In this document: positions 22,111 through 35,754 of the stretch, piece after piece
Layout of the letters: every line of letters begins with the position of its first letter
Position numbering within the stretch: the first letter of the stretch is position 1
From: Cloeon dipterum
Lineage: Eukaryota; Arthropoda; Insecta; Ephemeroptera; Baetidae
Length of the DNA stretch: 64,000 bases
Assembly: GCF_949628265.1 (NCBI RefSeq)
Contig: NC_088788.1
Location: 34,706,335 to 34,770,334 of the forward strand
Direction: 5' to 3'
Position numbers and translations under genes: made by a program
The notes under the pieces: generated by a model
The model's database searches: none
Told to the model about the DNA's origin: nothing
What the model saw: only the letters and a program-made list of their open reading frames with translations

Positions 22111-25100
22111 ATGGCGGCCGATTGTGGAATCGTAGTGGCTAAATACTGCCTCAAATTGTTCAACTTTCTCTTCTTCGTAAGTGCGAGATGATACATTATT
22201 CTCGCCTTCCTCTCTTAATCAAATTCTTTTGCAGATTGCTGGCGCTATCTTGCTCAGCGTCGGCTTCTGGTTGGCCATCGACAAGAACTCGTTTGTCCGA
22301 CTGCTGACCAAAATTTCGCAGGACACGACCTTGCACGTAAGTTTGTTTTTAATTAATTCAACGCAAGGAATGTTAATACACGAGGAACGTACCTTTTAAT
22401 ACGTAAAAATTGTTGTGTTTCGCTACAATTCGATAGATGATGATTTTTCAAAAAATTCTTTCCGTTAATTCTGGTGTAAAAATTTTAAAAGAATTCAAAT
22501 TGCCATCATTTCGTTAAATCTACTCAGCGAGACGAATCGACTGATATATTTTGGAAAAGTTTGACTTTTTTCTTGAGTTTTTGCCCTGGGAAAACTTAAT
22601 GCAGAAATGTAGCCGCTTTGTGGTAGAGTTTTAATTTATTTCTACGCTAATTGTCCTAAATCAAGCTTGAATTTGGCTATTTTAATTTTTTTTTGCGTCC
22701 TGGTAAGTTTGAATTAACTTTTCAAGCGGCTTTGTGCTGTGAAAAATAAGCTAAAAATTGCCCATTTAATCCACTTTCCGAATTTGAGAAGATTTTTATC
22801 CTTGTTACATTCCCAGAATAATTATTTGTTCTTTGTCTGCTTCAGCAATTCTCTCAGCCGACTGTGATAGAGCAGGCATCTTGGATTCTGATCGCAGCCG
22901 GCGGATTTGTATTCGTTCTCAGCTGCCTGGGATATTGCGGCGCCTACCAGGAGTCGCCTTTCATGCTCGGCACTGTGAGTAAAAGTGGCAAATCTTGCCG
23001 GATTTCTGGAATTTATCTTCTGTCCTTCCCATATCTCGCATTCTTAGATAGAGAGAACGGGATTTGTAATTTTCTTCAGCGCCGAGAAGAGAAAAAATTC
23101 CAATTCCAGCGAGCGTATATAATAAAGGCGGGCGATGTACAAAAAAATTGGGCTTGCAGCAGATAGCCGCGTATATAACCAACTAAATTAGTAAGGAATG
23201 CTCGGCACGGTGAAGCATCTTCACGCGCGGCCTTGAAAGCGGAGACGATGGAAGGGTTCAACGCTGGAAAACTTGATACCGCCATATGAAATTAAGCGCT
23301 AAGTTTCTGCTCTGCTCCAATCAATGGGCTATCCCTGGCCTAATTTGTGCGGCGCAATGAGTGCATCCATTGTTTTGCTGTTGCTATGAATACGCATTTG
23401 GTGCACCTGTGACCAAAAAGAGCCGCTAGCCGTGACCCATTTCGCTGACGGTCAATACGTGCGTTTGTCTGACCAAACGATTCCTCTTTAACCGAGCTAA
23501 ATGGTGTCAGATCCGGCTAATCGATTGCTCGGAAGCAAAGAGTCAAGCACCCCCGCGCCGAAAAGACGCGACAGACGCGAGGGCTAATCAAATAATTGAC
23601 GTCGTGAATGTCACGGACGAGGCCGCCATTCAAGCGTCGCGCTTTGTTCGCTTTTCTATTCTCGCACCGCAACGCGTGCACAGGTGTGACTTCACCTTTC
23701 TTCGCACCTTGAAGGACGCCACGCACAAGAAAGAAAGAAAGGTGTGGTTGGAAAATTTGCCGCACTACTTTGCCAAATGAAATGTCACCGAATTTGAATT
23801 TATCACGTGACAAATTGCAAGGCCGTACACACTCGAAAAAATTGATTCATTTTATGGTGAATCTTAGTTGTTTGTTATTTTTCAAACATTTAGAGGAAGA
23901 AAAACATGAAAATCGATCAATTTCACAATATTTTTTCTTGGTCATCGTTTCAACATTTTCAGCGTAAATAAAAACATGATTGTACAGGAAAGAATTCTAA
24001 AAGCAAAAATAATTGGATCATATTTTACGAAACATGAGCCTGCTTTTCCAATGACTCTCTGTTTTATTTTGATAAAAAATAAACGCCTCGCCTTTTCAAT
24101 CTACATACTTTTGCAGCGGCACTAATCTAACCCTAGACAGCCATGTTACTCTTTTTTCGAACCATGTAATATTAAATGAGCATTGGTCCTAGGTACATAC
24201 ATGCCAATTTTCATCTCAAACGTGTAGACTTACATAAAATTAGAAGGAACCAATGAAAAGTTCCAGTTAGGTTTTTATTTCTTTAATTCGGCAATTTTGT
24301 CCAATCATTGTGAAATTCGGTATCCTTGACTGCTTGACTCTCATTTACAAGACGTAATGATCGTTATGTAATTTTGAATTTTTCTCGATTTGTGTATAAA
24401 TTATTACGTAATTTTTAATTTTGTTTGCTCAGTAAAAAGCAGGCGATTTGCCAACGGACTGAAATATTTAAAACAAAAAACTGTGGTTGTAGTAATTTTT
24501 TAGAGACAGGAAATATTTCAACACCAGGGTTGTTGCATTTGCTTACCATCCGGTTTTTTCAGCACTGGTTATTACCACCAAATTTTTACCAATTTCTTGC
24601 GCAAGAAATGAAATTTTCCATTTTCCCCTGCAAAAATCTTACATTTGCGGTCGATGTGGTCTAAATTTCCTTTCCTGTGCGGATTTTTCTTAAAAATTGC
24701 CATCTAATTGCTTCCTGAATTTACCAAAAAATGTGTCTGACAATTTTCCAAATCGAGGTCATGAGCAAATAATTAGAAAATTATAGAAAACTCAGACGCA
24801 AACATTGACTGCAAGAAACTAGTAAAAATTAAAATGAACCACTGCATTTTTTAAAATAAATGCGATTTTTTTCGCAACCCTACTAAAAACAAAAAAGTGA
24901 ACAACAGACAGATAAAATATTGAAATCTACATTCACTTCGTGTTTGCTTCTATGCGCTTCAGAGAAAGGTTGATTTTTTTTGCCACAGTCGAGAAAATGT
25001 TGATACGGGGGTTGAGGCCTTAAAGAGTTGCTTATACTCATGTATTTATTAAATGCATCCCTGTCTGGAACTGTAAATCATATATTATGCATTCAATATT

Positions 25101-28100
25101 TTAGAAATCATCCAAGAAATTGAATTTTTATTTTTACCTAAATTTAAGAGCCCCTGCTTCAAACACGTGCGGGAAAAACTTCTTTGTTCAGCATCTTTAT
25201 ATCACGTGCGTCGTAAATTTCAGTGTGTTTGCAGAGTCAGGCCTGCGGTGAAATGGAATACTCGAATTGAAACCAGAAACCGTGCTTTCCCCGGCTTGAC
25301 GGACTTCTCCTGGTTTCTAGAGTGACATTATTTATTTGCTCTCTGCACTCAATAACACCATAAGGGCGAAAAACGTGTCAAGCCGCCGACACAGGCTGCA
25401 CCGCCAATGCACCGAATGCACGCATAAGGGACTTTTTCTTCAATCAAACATCATTTCGACGAATTGGCGATTCTTTAAAAAAGCCATTAACCTCGTTCTC
25501 CTGAATGTGACATTGAAATTGTGAGTCACGCACAATTGATGCATTATTCTTTTACCATTTGGCCGTGCATCCGATCCATTCTTTCATCAAAAAATGGTCA
25601 CGACGTTGCGAAAGAACAACGAGAACTTGTTTGCAAACGAAAATCTCGTTACTCTCGCTCTCGCTGTTAGAAAGTACTGGACAGGTTGATTGAACTGCGC
25701 GGATTAACATACGCCGTTCACCTGCTGCTGCTGCAGCTCCTGCTCTCACCGGCGATATATTTTTGATCGCGAGAAGAATTTTGCCACTGCCGAAATTTAG
25801 GTAAAACCGGCGCCAACAACAAATAATGCAGATTGCAATCAAGGCAACCGACCGGAAAGTTTCCGGAAGTGGCAATACATACAACACGCAGGGTGGGGGA
25901 GGCAAGGGGTGCATTTTAATGCTTATTACCGGAATTGCGTGCTGGTCACTTGCTGTGAAGGGGAATGCCATTAATTGTGCCTTCATTCGTGTTTCGCGTG
26001 ATTTTCGGATTTTTCGTCTGTTGACACAACGGAAGTAAAACGTGTTGCCTCTGAATTGCTGAAAGAAAAATATTTTTATGTGGATATTTACTGTCAGAGG
26101 ATACATTTATCGACTTGGGAATTGGGAAAGTAAATTTTACGTATTTTTAAAAAAAGTATTTCTGCAAATTTAAATCATTAAAGATTGTATTTCAATTAAA
26201 GGTTAAAAAGGATTTTTCCGCAAATTTCCTATGAAGCTTGACCTAAAAGCTGTCTAAAATTTTTGTTAAAGTCACTCTTATTGTTAGCCTGTACAAAAGA
26301 ACAGTAAAATATTTTGCGTAGTCGCACTTCTTATTCATTCATTAACAACGCAGTCCCTTCACTCTTCGCACGGCGTGTGAAATGATTTCAGCAATTCACG
26401 CCAGCTAATAATTCGTCAGAATGGCAAGTTAAGAAAGTAAGTAATAATAGCGAATGCACTTTCGGAGGAATAAATTTCACAGTTGTTTGCCCGCGCCGTT
26501 TTCTCTTCATTTTGCGCGCATCGCGAATATACATAAACTAAACTCTGGGAATCGAGGTCGTGCACTATCATTTTCCTTCTTCGCGTGACAATGAAATAAA
26601 ATCACCAGTTTCCGACTTACGACCAGCATAAGAGTCAGTGAACCGTGAAAGCGAATTTTTAATAAAAAAAAAGGTATAGCTGCGGCACACCTCTGCCTTT
26701 GGACGAACTGATCCATTTGTGGCGCTTTTTACTCTTCGAATCTCTCTTCTGCTTTCACCTTTTTCTTGCCTCGCCTCGCTCGTGCCGCTGGTGTTTAACC
26801 ACAAAAGCACACTCGTCGAGCCACTTGTGCTTTGAAATCGAGAGTGCTCTCGAGTCTGTTTTTAGCCTTCTGTATAAAATGCTGCTGGGCAATTATGGCA
26901 GGACTAGTGCATTGAAAGCGATATTTTTCGGCTCGTTGTGCAAGCTTTGTGTCGATCCAATTTGGACGCTAATAAGAAGGACGCGTTTGGTCGCTGGCTT
27001 TCCTTCACGGCTCAATCGACAATGCATTGCAAGCTGTTTCATTGGACATAATGATTGAGCCTTGCACAAGAGAATAGAATAGTAATGCTATGGGGAAACA
27101 ATTAATACCTACTATTCATTGTAGATTTGAATTTAAAACTGCGCACTTAAGAAGTGGATCGATACAGGGTGACAATTAAAAATTATTTCAATTGTTGGAT
27201 GCAATAAAAATTTATTCTACAATTTTTTCTAATCACAAAAGGACATTTTGCTACAGTAAAAATTTAAATTTTTCTGATTTTCTCCTAAATTTCAAGCACT
27301 TGACCACATTTTCTTGGCAGATTTCGATTTCTCTCGTCGGGATCTGTCCAACAACGAATGAACCTTGTAAGGAAACTCTTTGTTGGGAAATAACATAGGA
27401 TTTCAAATAAGGAGACAGTTTTCACCATTTGAAAAGCATGCTAACTTTGTAGCCAATTTTCTCAAAAATTGACACTGCTTAGGTCAACTGAATCTTAAGG
27501 GAACAAGCATTTTCCAGTGTCAACCCTCTTTAAAATATACTTTTTCTCAAGACAATCTTTTTTGATAATTTATTTGAGGAAAGGCTTATGATAACTGCTA
27601 AATTATGACCGCAACCTTAACATGGTTGTCAAAATTTCAGAGAACATTAATATGGTGAAAAACTCATAATTCAGAAAAACAGGAATATTCAGGACGAAAA
27701 AAACACATAATCAAGTATCAGTGACCGTGTTGGAATGTGATATATCTGATATCCGAAGGTTAAATTTCGCGTCTCTCAGTAGTGTATGCGTCAGTGCTGC
27801 GTCGAATGTGTCATCGTTCGCTTGGAAAAATTGCTCTCGTAAACATTTGGCCCGAATTCAAGCACCACACCTCTCGTTCGCAGAACCACGTGAAATTAAG
27901 CAGAACTCACGAACGCACATTACTGTTCGCTATACGCATTCAAAATGGGCTTTTATTGTTCAGCGAGGGGTCACCTCGATGTCTATTGACCGCTTTTCTT
28001 TGATGGGCCCAAAGGAGACCAGAATATATTTCCCCCCCCCCCTAAAATACAACGAGCATATTTATCTATTTGATATAAAATGTCTCCTTCCAAAATGTTA

Positions 28101-31100
28101 ATATTAAATTTATTTGTAATTAATACTTAAAGAAGAGCTTTACAGGCCAACAATTAAAATAATTGTGCATTTTTGACTATGGAAAATAGTTCATTGAGAT
28201 ATAATTGTTTGTGAATTTTAGCGACAATTTATCGCTTCAACCAAGGAACAGTTAAATTTCAGATTTTGCCAAATTTCTTGAATAATTAAACGGGTTTTCA
28301 ATGTTACTTCGCTTAATTACAGTTCTCTAAATTGTTAAATCAATCGTTGTTTTATAGTAGGGAGACAATTGACAATACAAACTTTTGAGCTGATTTTTCA
28401 AAAAATTATACGGCAACCTAGCAAATTGTTAGCTTATTCCTAATTTTTAGATAGTTCTTCCAGTAAATATAAAAAGGATTTCTCACGAATTTTCTGTTGA
28501 ACTTTTACTTAAAAAAAAAACTAATTGAAAGGAAAAAGAAATGTTTTTCTATCTCGCTCATGCATAGAACATAAATATTATTTCCATCTTGCTGATTTCC
28601 CTTTCCATCCTCTTGCTCTAGCTTTCATAATTTAACATTTGGGCCAAGTGTATACAGTCATTTATTCCGTGCAACAAGCACGAACTTTAACCCTGGGTTG
28701 TTCGTTGGTTGCGACGAGGGCGTCTCGGGTGATTGGGCCGCAACACGGCTAATGCGTGCGACTCATTGAATATTTAATCAGCCGAGCTAGCGCTCGTTAT
28801 GCACTCGGTGTGTATTCCGAATGGCCCCCTCGCAGCACTACACTTTTAATAAAAGCCATGTATACTTCCTTTGCTTGCGTCGTCGCGTGAATGACTCTCG
28901 TTGTTGGCGAGTCCGCCCTCGCCCGACGACACAAAACCTGACACGAACACAAGAGGCGACGGCTATTCCAAATATTCCGACCTGGCGGATTGCTCACGAA
29001 TTAGTGCAAGGCGTGATCTGCATAATTAGTGTGCGAACTACACGAGAACATGCCATTCGCAATTTTAATTAATCCTGGCTGGTCATGCAGTTGCACGTAA
29101 GCTCACGACTTGGGCTTACGCGTCTCTCACTTATTTACATTTTAATGGTGGGAAAGTACAATTTTTAGAGTTCCGTGTGGATTTTTCACTCAGAATTCAA
29201 GGCTAAGCATAATTTCAACAAAGCGGTGTGCAAAATTAAGAATTTAGGAACGATTTTTAACTCTTTAAAAACAGGACACATGAGAAAGGATAGAATTTTC
29301 GCATAATTTGAGGAAATTTGCGAGCTTTTAATTTCGTTGTTTGTCTCTCTTTTTTATTGTGCTCAGATATGGTTGCAGGCGTACGTTTTTCAACGAAATT
29401 TTCTACGAATTTTGTTTTGGAGGAAAAAAAACTGCTGATCCAAAATCCGCTTCGTTTTTAAAATATTTCCGACTTTTTTAGCCTTTAATTCGCCTATGGG
29501 GGTAGGCAGTGTTAAGTGTAAAATCAATTTAATATGTAATAAAATCAAATATTCCAGTATTAAAACAAACATAAATAAAATCAAACGAGTCTCTTTAGCA
29601 AATAGTCGAATGAGTATTTTCAGGTATATTTCTCACAAAATCCTGAAGTCCGTACATCAGCCGCGAACAAATCGTGGGAACTAAAAACGCCGCGCGCGAT
29701 TCTTTCTTCTCTCTATCTGGACCTTGTTCTTCTCCGCCTTTGTTTACGTTTTCTCACGAGTTTTTGAGCAGCGCCGAAAACACAAAAATAACGCGTCCCG
29801 CGACTGCACAGACTTGGAAGCCCCACGAAAATTATTTATAGGGATAAAATATCAATGCATGCATCTATGCGCGCGCTCGGCCTGTACAATTTAGAAAATC
29901 TGCTGCTATTATTTGTGCCTCTCACCCGACGTTCACCATTAATCAGAGGTCAACTAAGGTCAAACGCGGTCGCATATCATGTCACAAAAAGAGCACGGCC
30001 ACGATAACGGATAATCAGCGTAAATCTTCCTTGCGATTATTTATCCCCAGAATGCGCTGCAAGTAAGAAAGCTGACACGGTTTCGATGTGTGTTTTCAAT
30101 TCACGACTGCAATTTTATTTGAAAATGTGTCGTGTGTCGAATGAATGAATGAACGATGTAAACCAGGAACCTAGAAACGCATTAGTATTTATTGTACAAA
30201 CCGCTGAATTTATTTTTTAAAAGTAAATTTTTAATTCTGAAAATGCTAGAGTCGAAGGACAAAATTAGCATCTACGAAATTTGCACTTGATGAAATAATA
30301 TAATTAATTTTTTGCCGGTTTTACGCGACAATTTTTGTAAACTGAGACTTCAGTATCTCATCTTCCCGTGGTGCATTTAAAAAAATAAACTGAGCTTTGA
30401 ATTACTCTCGCCGAGCCCAATTAGGTCAGAGGTCACTGCTGGGAATTTTGGTTTCTAATCAAGCGCTCAGGATTTTGGAATTTTAAAATTGTGCTTTAAA
30501 GTTGTTAGGTAACATTGTGTGAATTTCAGAGTGAAGTTATTTTTGTTTTCGAGAAATTAAACTTAAAAAACTCTAATTATCGCGAATAACCATCAGAATT
30601 ACTAAAACTGCACACTCGTTTCAACCTCCCTTGACCAGCTGAAGGGTTAATTTCTACCCTGAGGCAAGAAAATTTAATACGCGTAATTTTGTTAAAGGCT
30701 GGTGATTTTGGGGAGGCGATCTGAATTTTAAATTTTTTAGAAGTTCCAAAGCGTATCAACCTAAAATTTAACTATGCTCAAAGTTGTCCTTCCTTAATTT
30801 AAAATGGCTTTCCTTAAAAATTAATCAGCTGTTAAAACCTTGGAACATTTTTCATTGATTTAATTATGTCTGGTACAGTCCTTTCACAACACACGCTTGA
30901 ACGAACAGATTTCTCAAGTCGATCATTAGCTTGAAATTTGAAAGGTCCAAATTAAAATTACACAACTTGATTGATCTAAATGCATCACTTCAGGAGATGA
31001 AGAGTTGGGTTAGAAACTTTCATTGCGCCGTGATGAATTTTTCACACTTGAAAATCCCGCATGGGGGAAAACGCAAATTGCTTCTTTGAAGCTGCTAGAT

Positions 31101-34100
31101 TTAAAAAATTCGCATGCGGGTCGAGCGACAGTTTTTTTTAAGATATCGCCTTTCCTTTTTCGCTACTTCAACGAATCCTCGCGTCACTCGATATATTATG
31201 CAGCTCACAAACTGCGTCACGCTCACCCCTTTTTACAGATCATTAAAAACTCTTTGAGTCGCAAACAATTTCATGCTTTACTTGGCAAAAGCCGAGATTG
31301 GATTCTTGTGTAAGGTTTCTGCTGTCTGCGTTTTTTTTCTCTCTTTCCTTGTAGAAGAGAATAGCGTCATCCTAAATTTTTAACATTTTTATCATTTTAT
31401 TTTGCAGTACTCCATTCTGGTTGTCGCGATCCTGGCTCTGGAAATCACTGCTGCTGGACTGGCCATCAACTACAAAACTGAAGTAAAATTAAACCTCAAA
31501 AAATAAAAATTGGCTCTAAATTTTAATACTTGTTCAGGCTGACACGAACACGCGAGAGTTCCTGAAGTCGACCATCACCAAGTACTACGCCACCGCAGAC
31601 AAGGCTGACGCAGTTACCCTGATGTGGAATTACTTGATGGCTCAGGTAACGCCTCCGTTTTCACCGCCCTCACTCGCATTTCCATGCTGACTCTGCGTCG
31701 CTCTTTCAGTTCAAATGCTGCGGAGTAGAGAACTACAGAGACTTCAGCTTGTCGGAAAAGTGGCAGCAGAGCAACAAAGTCGTGCCAAACGCCTGCTGCG
31801 TCCTAGAAGGCGATATTCAGCTCTTCAAACCAAAGGACCCCTCTTGTCCTGACAGACCCTCAGAGTCCAATTCGTACTACAACAAGGTATGATCTGAATC
31901 AAAACTAATAAATCATCTTTTTTTATTTTTAGAAGGTAAAACATTATCGCTTGTGGGTTTGTTAGTAAAAATCTTCTTTTTTAAATATTAATGATAAATT
32001 ACTGAACTAGTTGCAGCGTTAAAGAAGACAAAACAAAGCAATCAAATAATTTAAAACAAATTTTCATCTGCAACTGATCCACAAATGAGGTACGAATATC
32101 TTAAAAGTTGAAACAATCGCTAAAGTAAAAATAATATCGCATTTTTGTACTGTGCAGTGGCTGTTTTGTTCTCTGGCAGGGGACTGAGGATCTTGACGAG
32201 TTTTTTTTACTCAAACTAGGCTTATAATTGACAGAAAACCCCGACTTTCCCACTTATACGAGATTCACACGCAGGCACTTTGAATTTTGAGTTTTCTATG
32301 AATTGGTCCTAATTGGAATTAGAACAAAAGTTAACACACCACTGAATTCGTCTCTTCCAGTGAAACAACTTTTCTGTTGATCTCAAAGTGATAGGTTGCT
32401 GGTCAAGGACACAAAAATTGAATTTTCGAAATGGAACTCAAATTTGAAAATGATTAAATTGAAATTTTTTATTTTTGAAATTGCTATAGTTATTGTAGAG
32501 CGCAAAAAATAGGATTTAGGAAAATCAAAATCTTTAAAGTGCCTTATAATATAATGTTTTAATGAAAAAATAAAAACTGCATAGTTGGCGCTTTCTTGGG
32601 TTGTTAAGAAATGTTCACACGCCTAAATCTCAGCTTCTGACTGTCTGATATTCAAAAACCGCTTGCCACTAGACTAATCTTAACCTCACCTAAAAAGCTG
32701 AAGCAGTCTAAGGGTGCCAACCATTCAAAATATGTAAAATTAAACAATTTTTTGCATGCGCACTTCAATGCGCAACGGAATTCAGTTTTTATCACCCTGA
32801 AACTACTTCAGTACATCATGAAACGTGAAGACGAGTAAACTGATATGCATTTTTTAAATATTTGTTTCTTGTAACCCTAGATTTAGTTGATACAGTTTAT
32901 TATTATGCTGGTCCCCAAAAGAAACTCGTTTTTCACCCAATCCTGTAACATCAGATTTACAGAAACTACACACCGTTTAACTCTTCATGACCTCCCCTAA
33001 AATTAAATATTTTGTGAAAACGACGACCGATTTAAATGCCAAAGGTTTTTCGTTGGAAATTGTCCATTAAGACATACTGGGTGATTTAACTTGCCAGTTT
33101 GTTATGAATATTGGATATATTTAGTATCAAAAACACATTATTTTCTAAAAGCTGACAGTATAAAAAATTTGATGTTTTGTCACAAAACATTTTTACTGTT
33201 TTACTCCAGCAATTGAGAATAGAACTGAAACAATACATATTGACAGCTCTGTTTAATTTTACTACTAAATGTAGCTGCCGTCTTAAAAGTGCATATTTTA
33301 CCATATTGATTTTGGTATTTCTCATTGCCACATGCGAAAAATTTATCAGCAAAAAGCTATAAGAATTAGAGACAGCACAGAAGTTTCAAATTGATTTTCT
33401 TCTAAATTTATCTGAATAAAAATTAACGCAAAAACATACGTCAAGAAATGTAATTATTTTCTAAATTAATTGAACGAATAATTGTCTGCTTGATTATTTT
33501 CCTGCCTGAAAATGGTATACTTTTTATTTATTATCCTCATGAAAAAATTGCACATAAATTGATGCCACAAAGGCGTGAGAAATGAGAGTGTGCCATTTTT
33601 GCTTTTTGTTAGCCGCTGACTTGAGAAATGTTTCGCTTTTCTATTCCTAAATTTTTACTTTAAACCAAACAGATTTTATGAGGTTTAGGCAATTTTAGAC
33701 TTGAATTCAGCCATCATGTACTTCTGATTTCGAGTCACTTATTATCCATTGCTTTCGGTGAACAAGACCACAATCTGTCCTGCAAACAATTTTTAAAACA
33801 AAAATATTTTCTGGCTGGACTGATTTTTGGTTTCAGCTCGTCAAAAGAAATCATTTTGAAATTAGAATGCACAGCAGCAAGATTGAGTGCCCTAAAATCG
33901 AATCTATTGGCTGCTTCAATTGGTGAAAAAGTATTTTTACGATGTAGAATATCCTTTAAAAATCCTTAATGAAGTTTAAGCAGCTAATTAATATAAAATT
34001 ATTGTGTTGCAGGGTTGTTACCAAGCTCTGTATAGCTGGGTGAAGACAAACCTGGACTTGGTGATCGCCGTGTGTTTGTCGCTGGCCTCGATCCAAGTTC

Positions 34101-34147
34101 TGGGCATCATTTTCGCCTGTTGCCTGTGCCACAAGCTGGGTGGATAG
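22111..34147 (+). CDS. Tetraspanin
   Basis: Four-pass membrane protein that organises tetraspanin microdomains. Seven exons: 22111-22176, 22235-22336, 22846-22974, 31408-31482, 31538-31645, 31710-31886 and 34013-34147 (263 aa, typical for the family). Membrane segments: KLFNFLFFIAGAILL in TM1, WILIAAGGFVFVL in TM2, YSILVVAILALEI in TM3 with the usual Glu, and VIAVCLSLASIQVLGII in TM4. The large extracellular loop has FKCCGVENY (the CCG hallmark), NACCV, a lone Cys in PSCPD and KGCY, giving six Cys for three disulphides. Cys pairs next to the membrane (ACCLC) are likely palmitoylation sites. The subfamily is not resolved. Intron 3 is about 8.4 kb and intron 6 about 2.1 kb, whereas the others are short. 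A family C MITE lies in the probable 3' UTR. Confidence 0.93.
27147..27533 (-). mobile_element. MITE family A, copy A4 (inverted)
   Basis: TTAA-bounded, about 387 bp, in reverse orientation: it starts AGAAGTGGATCGATACAG and ends with CCCTCT before TTAA. Internal words such as TTGTTGGATGCAAT and TTGGCAGATTTCGATT are complements of those in A1-A3. Confidence 0.75.
28127..28512 (+). mobile_element. MITE family B, copy B3
   Basis: Best-preserved copy, with TTAA at both ends. The left end is AGAAGAGCTTTACAGG and the right end CTGTTGAACTTTTAC, an imperfect inverted pair. It is 386 bp with no coding frame and lies in tetraspanin intron 3. Confidence 0.75.
29085..31020. other. Intronic DNA with no recognisable feature
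   Basis: Mixed AT-rich and moderately GC-rich sequence inside the large tetraspanin intron. I saw no exon, RNA gene or known repeat copy here. Confidence 0.4.
31887..34012 (+). other. Tetraspanin intron 6
   Basis: This 2.1 kb AT-rich intron has no coding exon or clear repeat copy. Small frames, such as 33177-33362, are uninformative. Confidence 0.5.
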
Positions 34148-34323
34148 CGTCCGGACCTGCTTGGGAGCCGCTTCATCAGAGTGACCCCTGAGCGCAGAGA
34201 GAGCTACTAACTCAGCTGTGAAAGTGACAAACTGAAAAGTGCTAAAAACTCAAGGAGAATTAATTCTTCTGCTGGAATCCTGTCTCTGTCTTTGATGTGT
34301 GTCAAAATTTCTATTGGAAAAAA

Positions 34324-34543
34324 CTAGAGGTCTCAGCTGCGAGATTTGAGGCGGCGGCTGGTGCAGCTGACAGTATTTTAAACATTAAGTTTGATAGTGC
34401 TTAACCGCTCGAAGAGCCGGAAGACATTTTTTTCTCATACACTTTTTGATTTTCGACCCCTTTTTTCTGGCGGCTGGCGACTGTCCAAGAGACCCAAAAT
34501 TTGCCGGCTGGCACGGCGCAGTGCGGCTGGCTGAGACCTCTAG
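34324..34543 (+). mobile_element. MITE family C, copy C2, in a 3' UTR
   Basis: A 220 bp element with perfect 13-base inverted ends: CTAGAGGTCTCAG on the left and CTGAGACCTCTAG on the right. Internal GCGGCTGG words recur near both ends. It lies between the tetraspanin stop (34147) and a polyadenylation signal at 34720, so it is probably transcribed as part of that mRNA. A TA target duplication is possible from the ends. Confidence 0.8.
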
Positions 34544-34719
34544 AAAAAACGCCTTGTGTAGCACCAACATCATGTCAAGCAAACAACATTTTTTACTTTT
34601 ATAAAACTCATTTGCATCTTTGAATTTTCAGCGTGAAGAAAAGCTTTTTCAAAACAAAGCCAAATTTAAATTGTTTTCTAAAAGATATTCAGTGTGATGA
34701 CAATATATGAGAATGTATA

Positions 34720-34725
34720 AATAAA
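34720..34725 (+). terminator. Polyadenylation signal of the tetraspanin gene
   Basis: AATAAA about 570 bases after the stop codon; another AATAAA-like site follows within about 60 bases. No closer canonical signal was noticed. Confidence 0.5.
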
Positions 34726-34759
34726 GGCAACCTTTTCTCTCAGCTTCTCAGGGTTTTAA

Positions 34760-35754
34760 CCCGTCATGCACTTGTAATAAAATAATGTGAAGGTGTGAAG
34801 GTAAACAGTCCTGTCAAATTATGAACGCAAATGTTTGACTTCTCTATTGACTTTGTGATTATTCAAATTAAGCATGATTACACTCATTAACGATATTTTT
34901 ATGCGAATGAGTGTGCCTTATGTTTGCTGTCACTAAAAGACTGTATTTTCGCTACACTATCTGAAACAAACTGGAACTAATTCTCGAAATTGTATGCTGT
35001 CACGTTTTTTAATAGCACTTCAACACTGACAATGCTAATGTACACCTCTGCAGGGGAAATTCTCTAAATTCTAATGAAAAATAAAATATGTATAGCTTGA
35101 AAGATGAGTATGTATATTCAAATAAACTGTATGTACTAATTTAACCGACCAGATTTTAGCAAACAAACCCACAAAGAGGTGTTTATTTAGATAGCCTAGA
35201 AATCCAAATAATTTTGCAATGAAAATAATAATTTCTGATATTGCAGTGTAATGGGGTCGATTCCAGTGAAATTCAAACACATACGTTCGATAAAAATTGG
35301 TCTGGCTGAATCCCAAACATATTTATCGTGAGCATGCGGGATACAAAAGCTATAAAATTATTACTCAACAATATTTTTCTGCGGTCATGCTTCAAGCACG
35401 ACGTACATCTCGCAATGACGAATTGAATTTCAACGAAAAATATCACAAGGATGATTTTTGAGACTAAATTGAAGGTCACATAAATAAAGAATCGTATAAA
35501 CATATTTTATCATTTTTAGCTAATAAAATACATTTATTCTAAAATTGCAGACAATAAGTCTAACCCCTACAATCCTTTCATGATGACCTTCTAGTTAATC
35601 AACGAAATCTAGATGGATGAAGGAGATCCAACTCAATCGCAGAATGAATGATGAAATATAATGTATGACATCATTTGGTGTAATGAGATCTTTTGATTTA
35701 AAAAATAGGTAGTGCTTTCAGAACCAAGAAGACTTTAAAACTTTAAAAGTAAAA
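34760..35754. other. AT-rich intergenic DNA, no gene seen
   Basis: Very AT-rich, with only short frames lacking motifs. Nothing else was identified. Confidence 0.45.

Larger units (their letters stand above)
22975..31407 (+). other. Large tetraspanin intron 3
   Basis: No coding exon was recognised in 8.4 kb. It holds a family A element (27147-27533), a family B element (28127-28512), a family B end fragment (about 26196-26265), and GC-richer islands near 23200-23750, 25550-26050, 26690-27010 and 28700-29050. The islands could be enhancers or alternative promoters. The longest frame, 25552-26106 on the minus strand, has no domain-like features. Confidence 0.6.

Noticed and set aside
25552-26106. 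184-codon frame on the minus strand in the tetraspanin intron
   Set aside because: No domain, signal or repeat pattern. It has many Cys, Ile and Phe residues in random order and overlaps a GC-richer island, where long chance frames are common.
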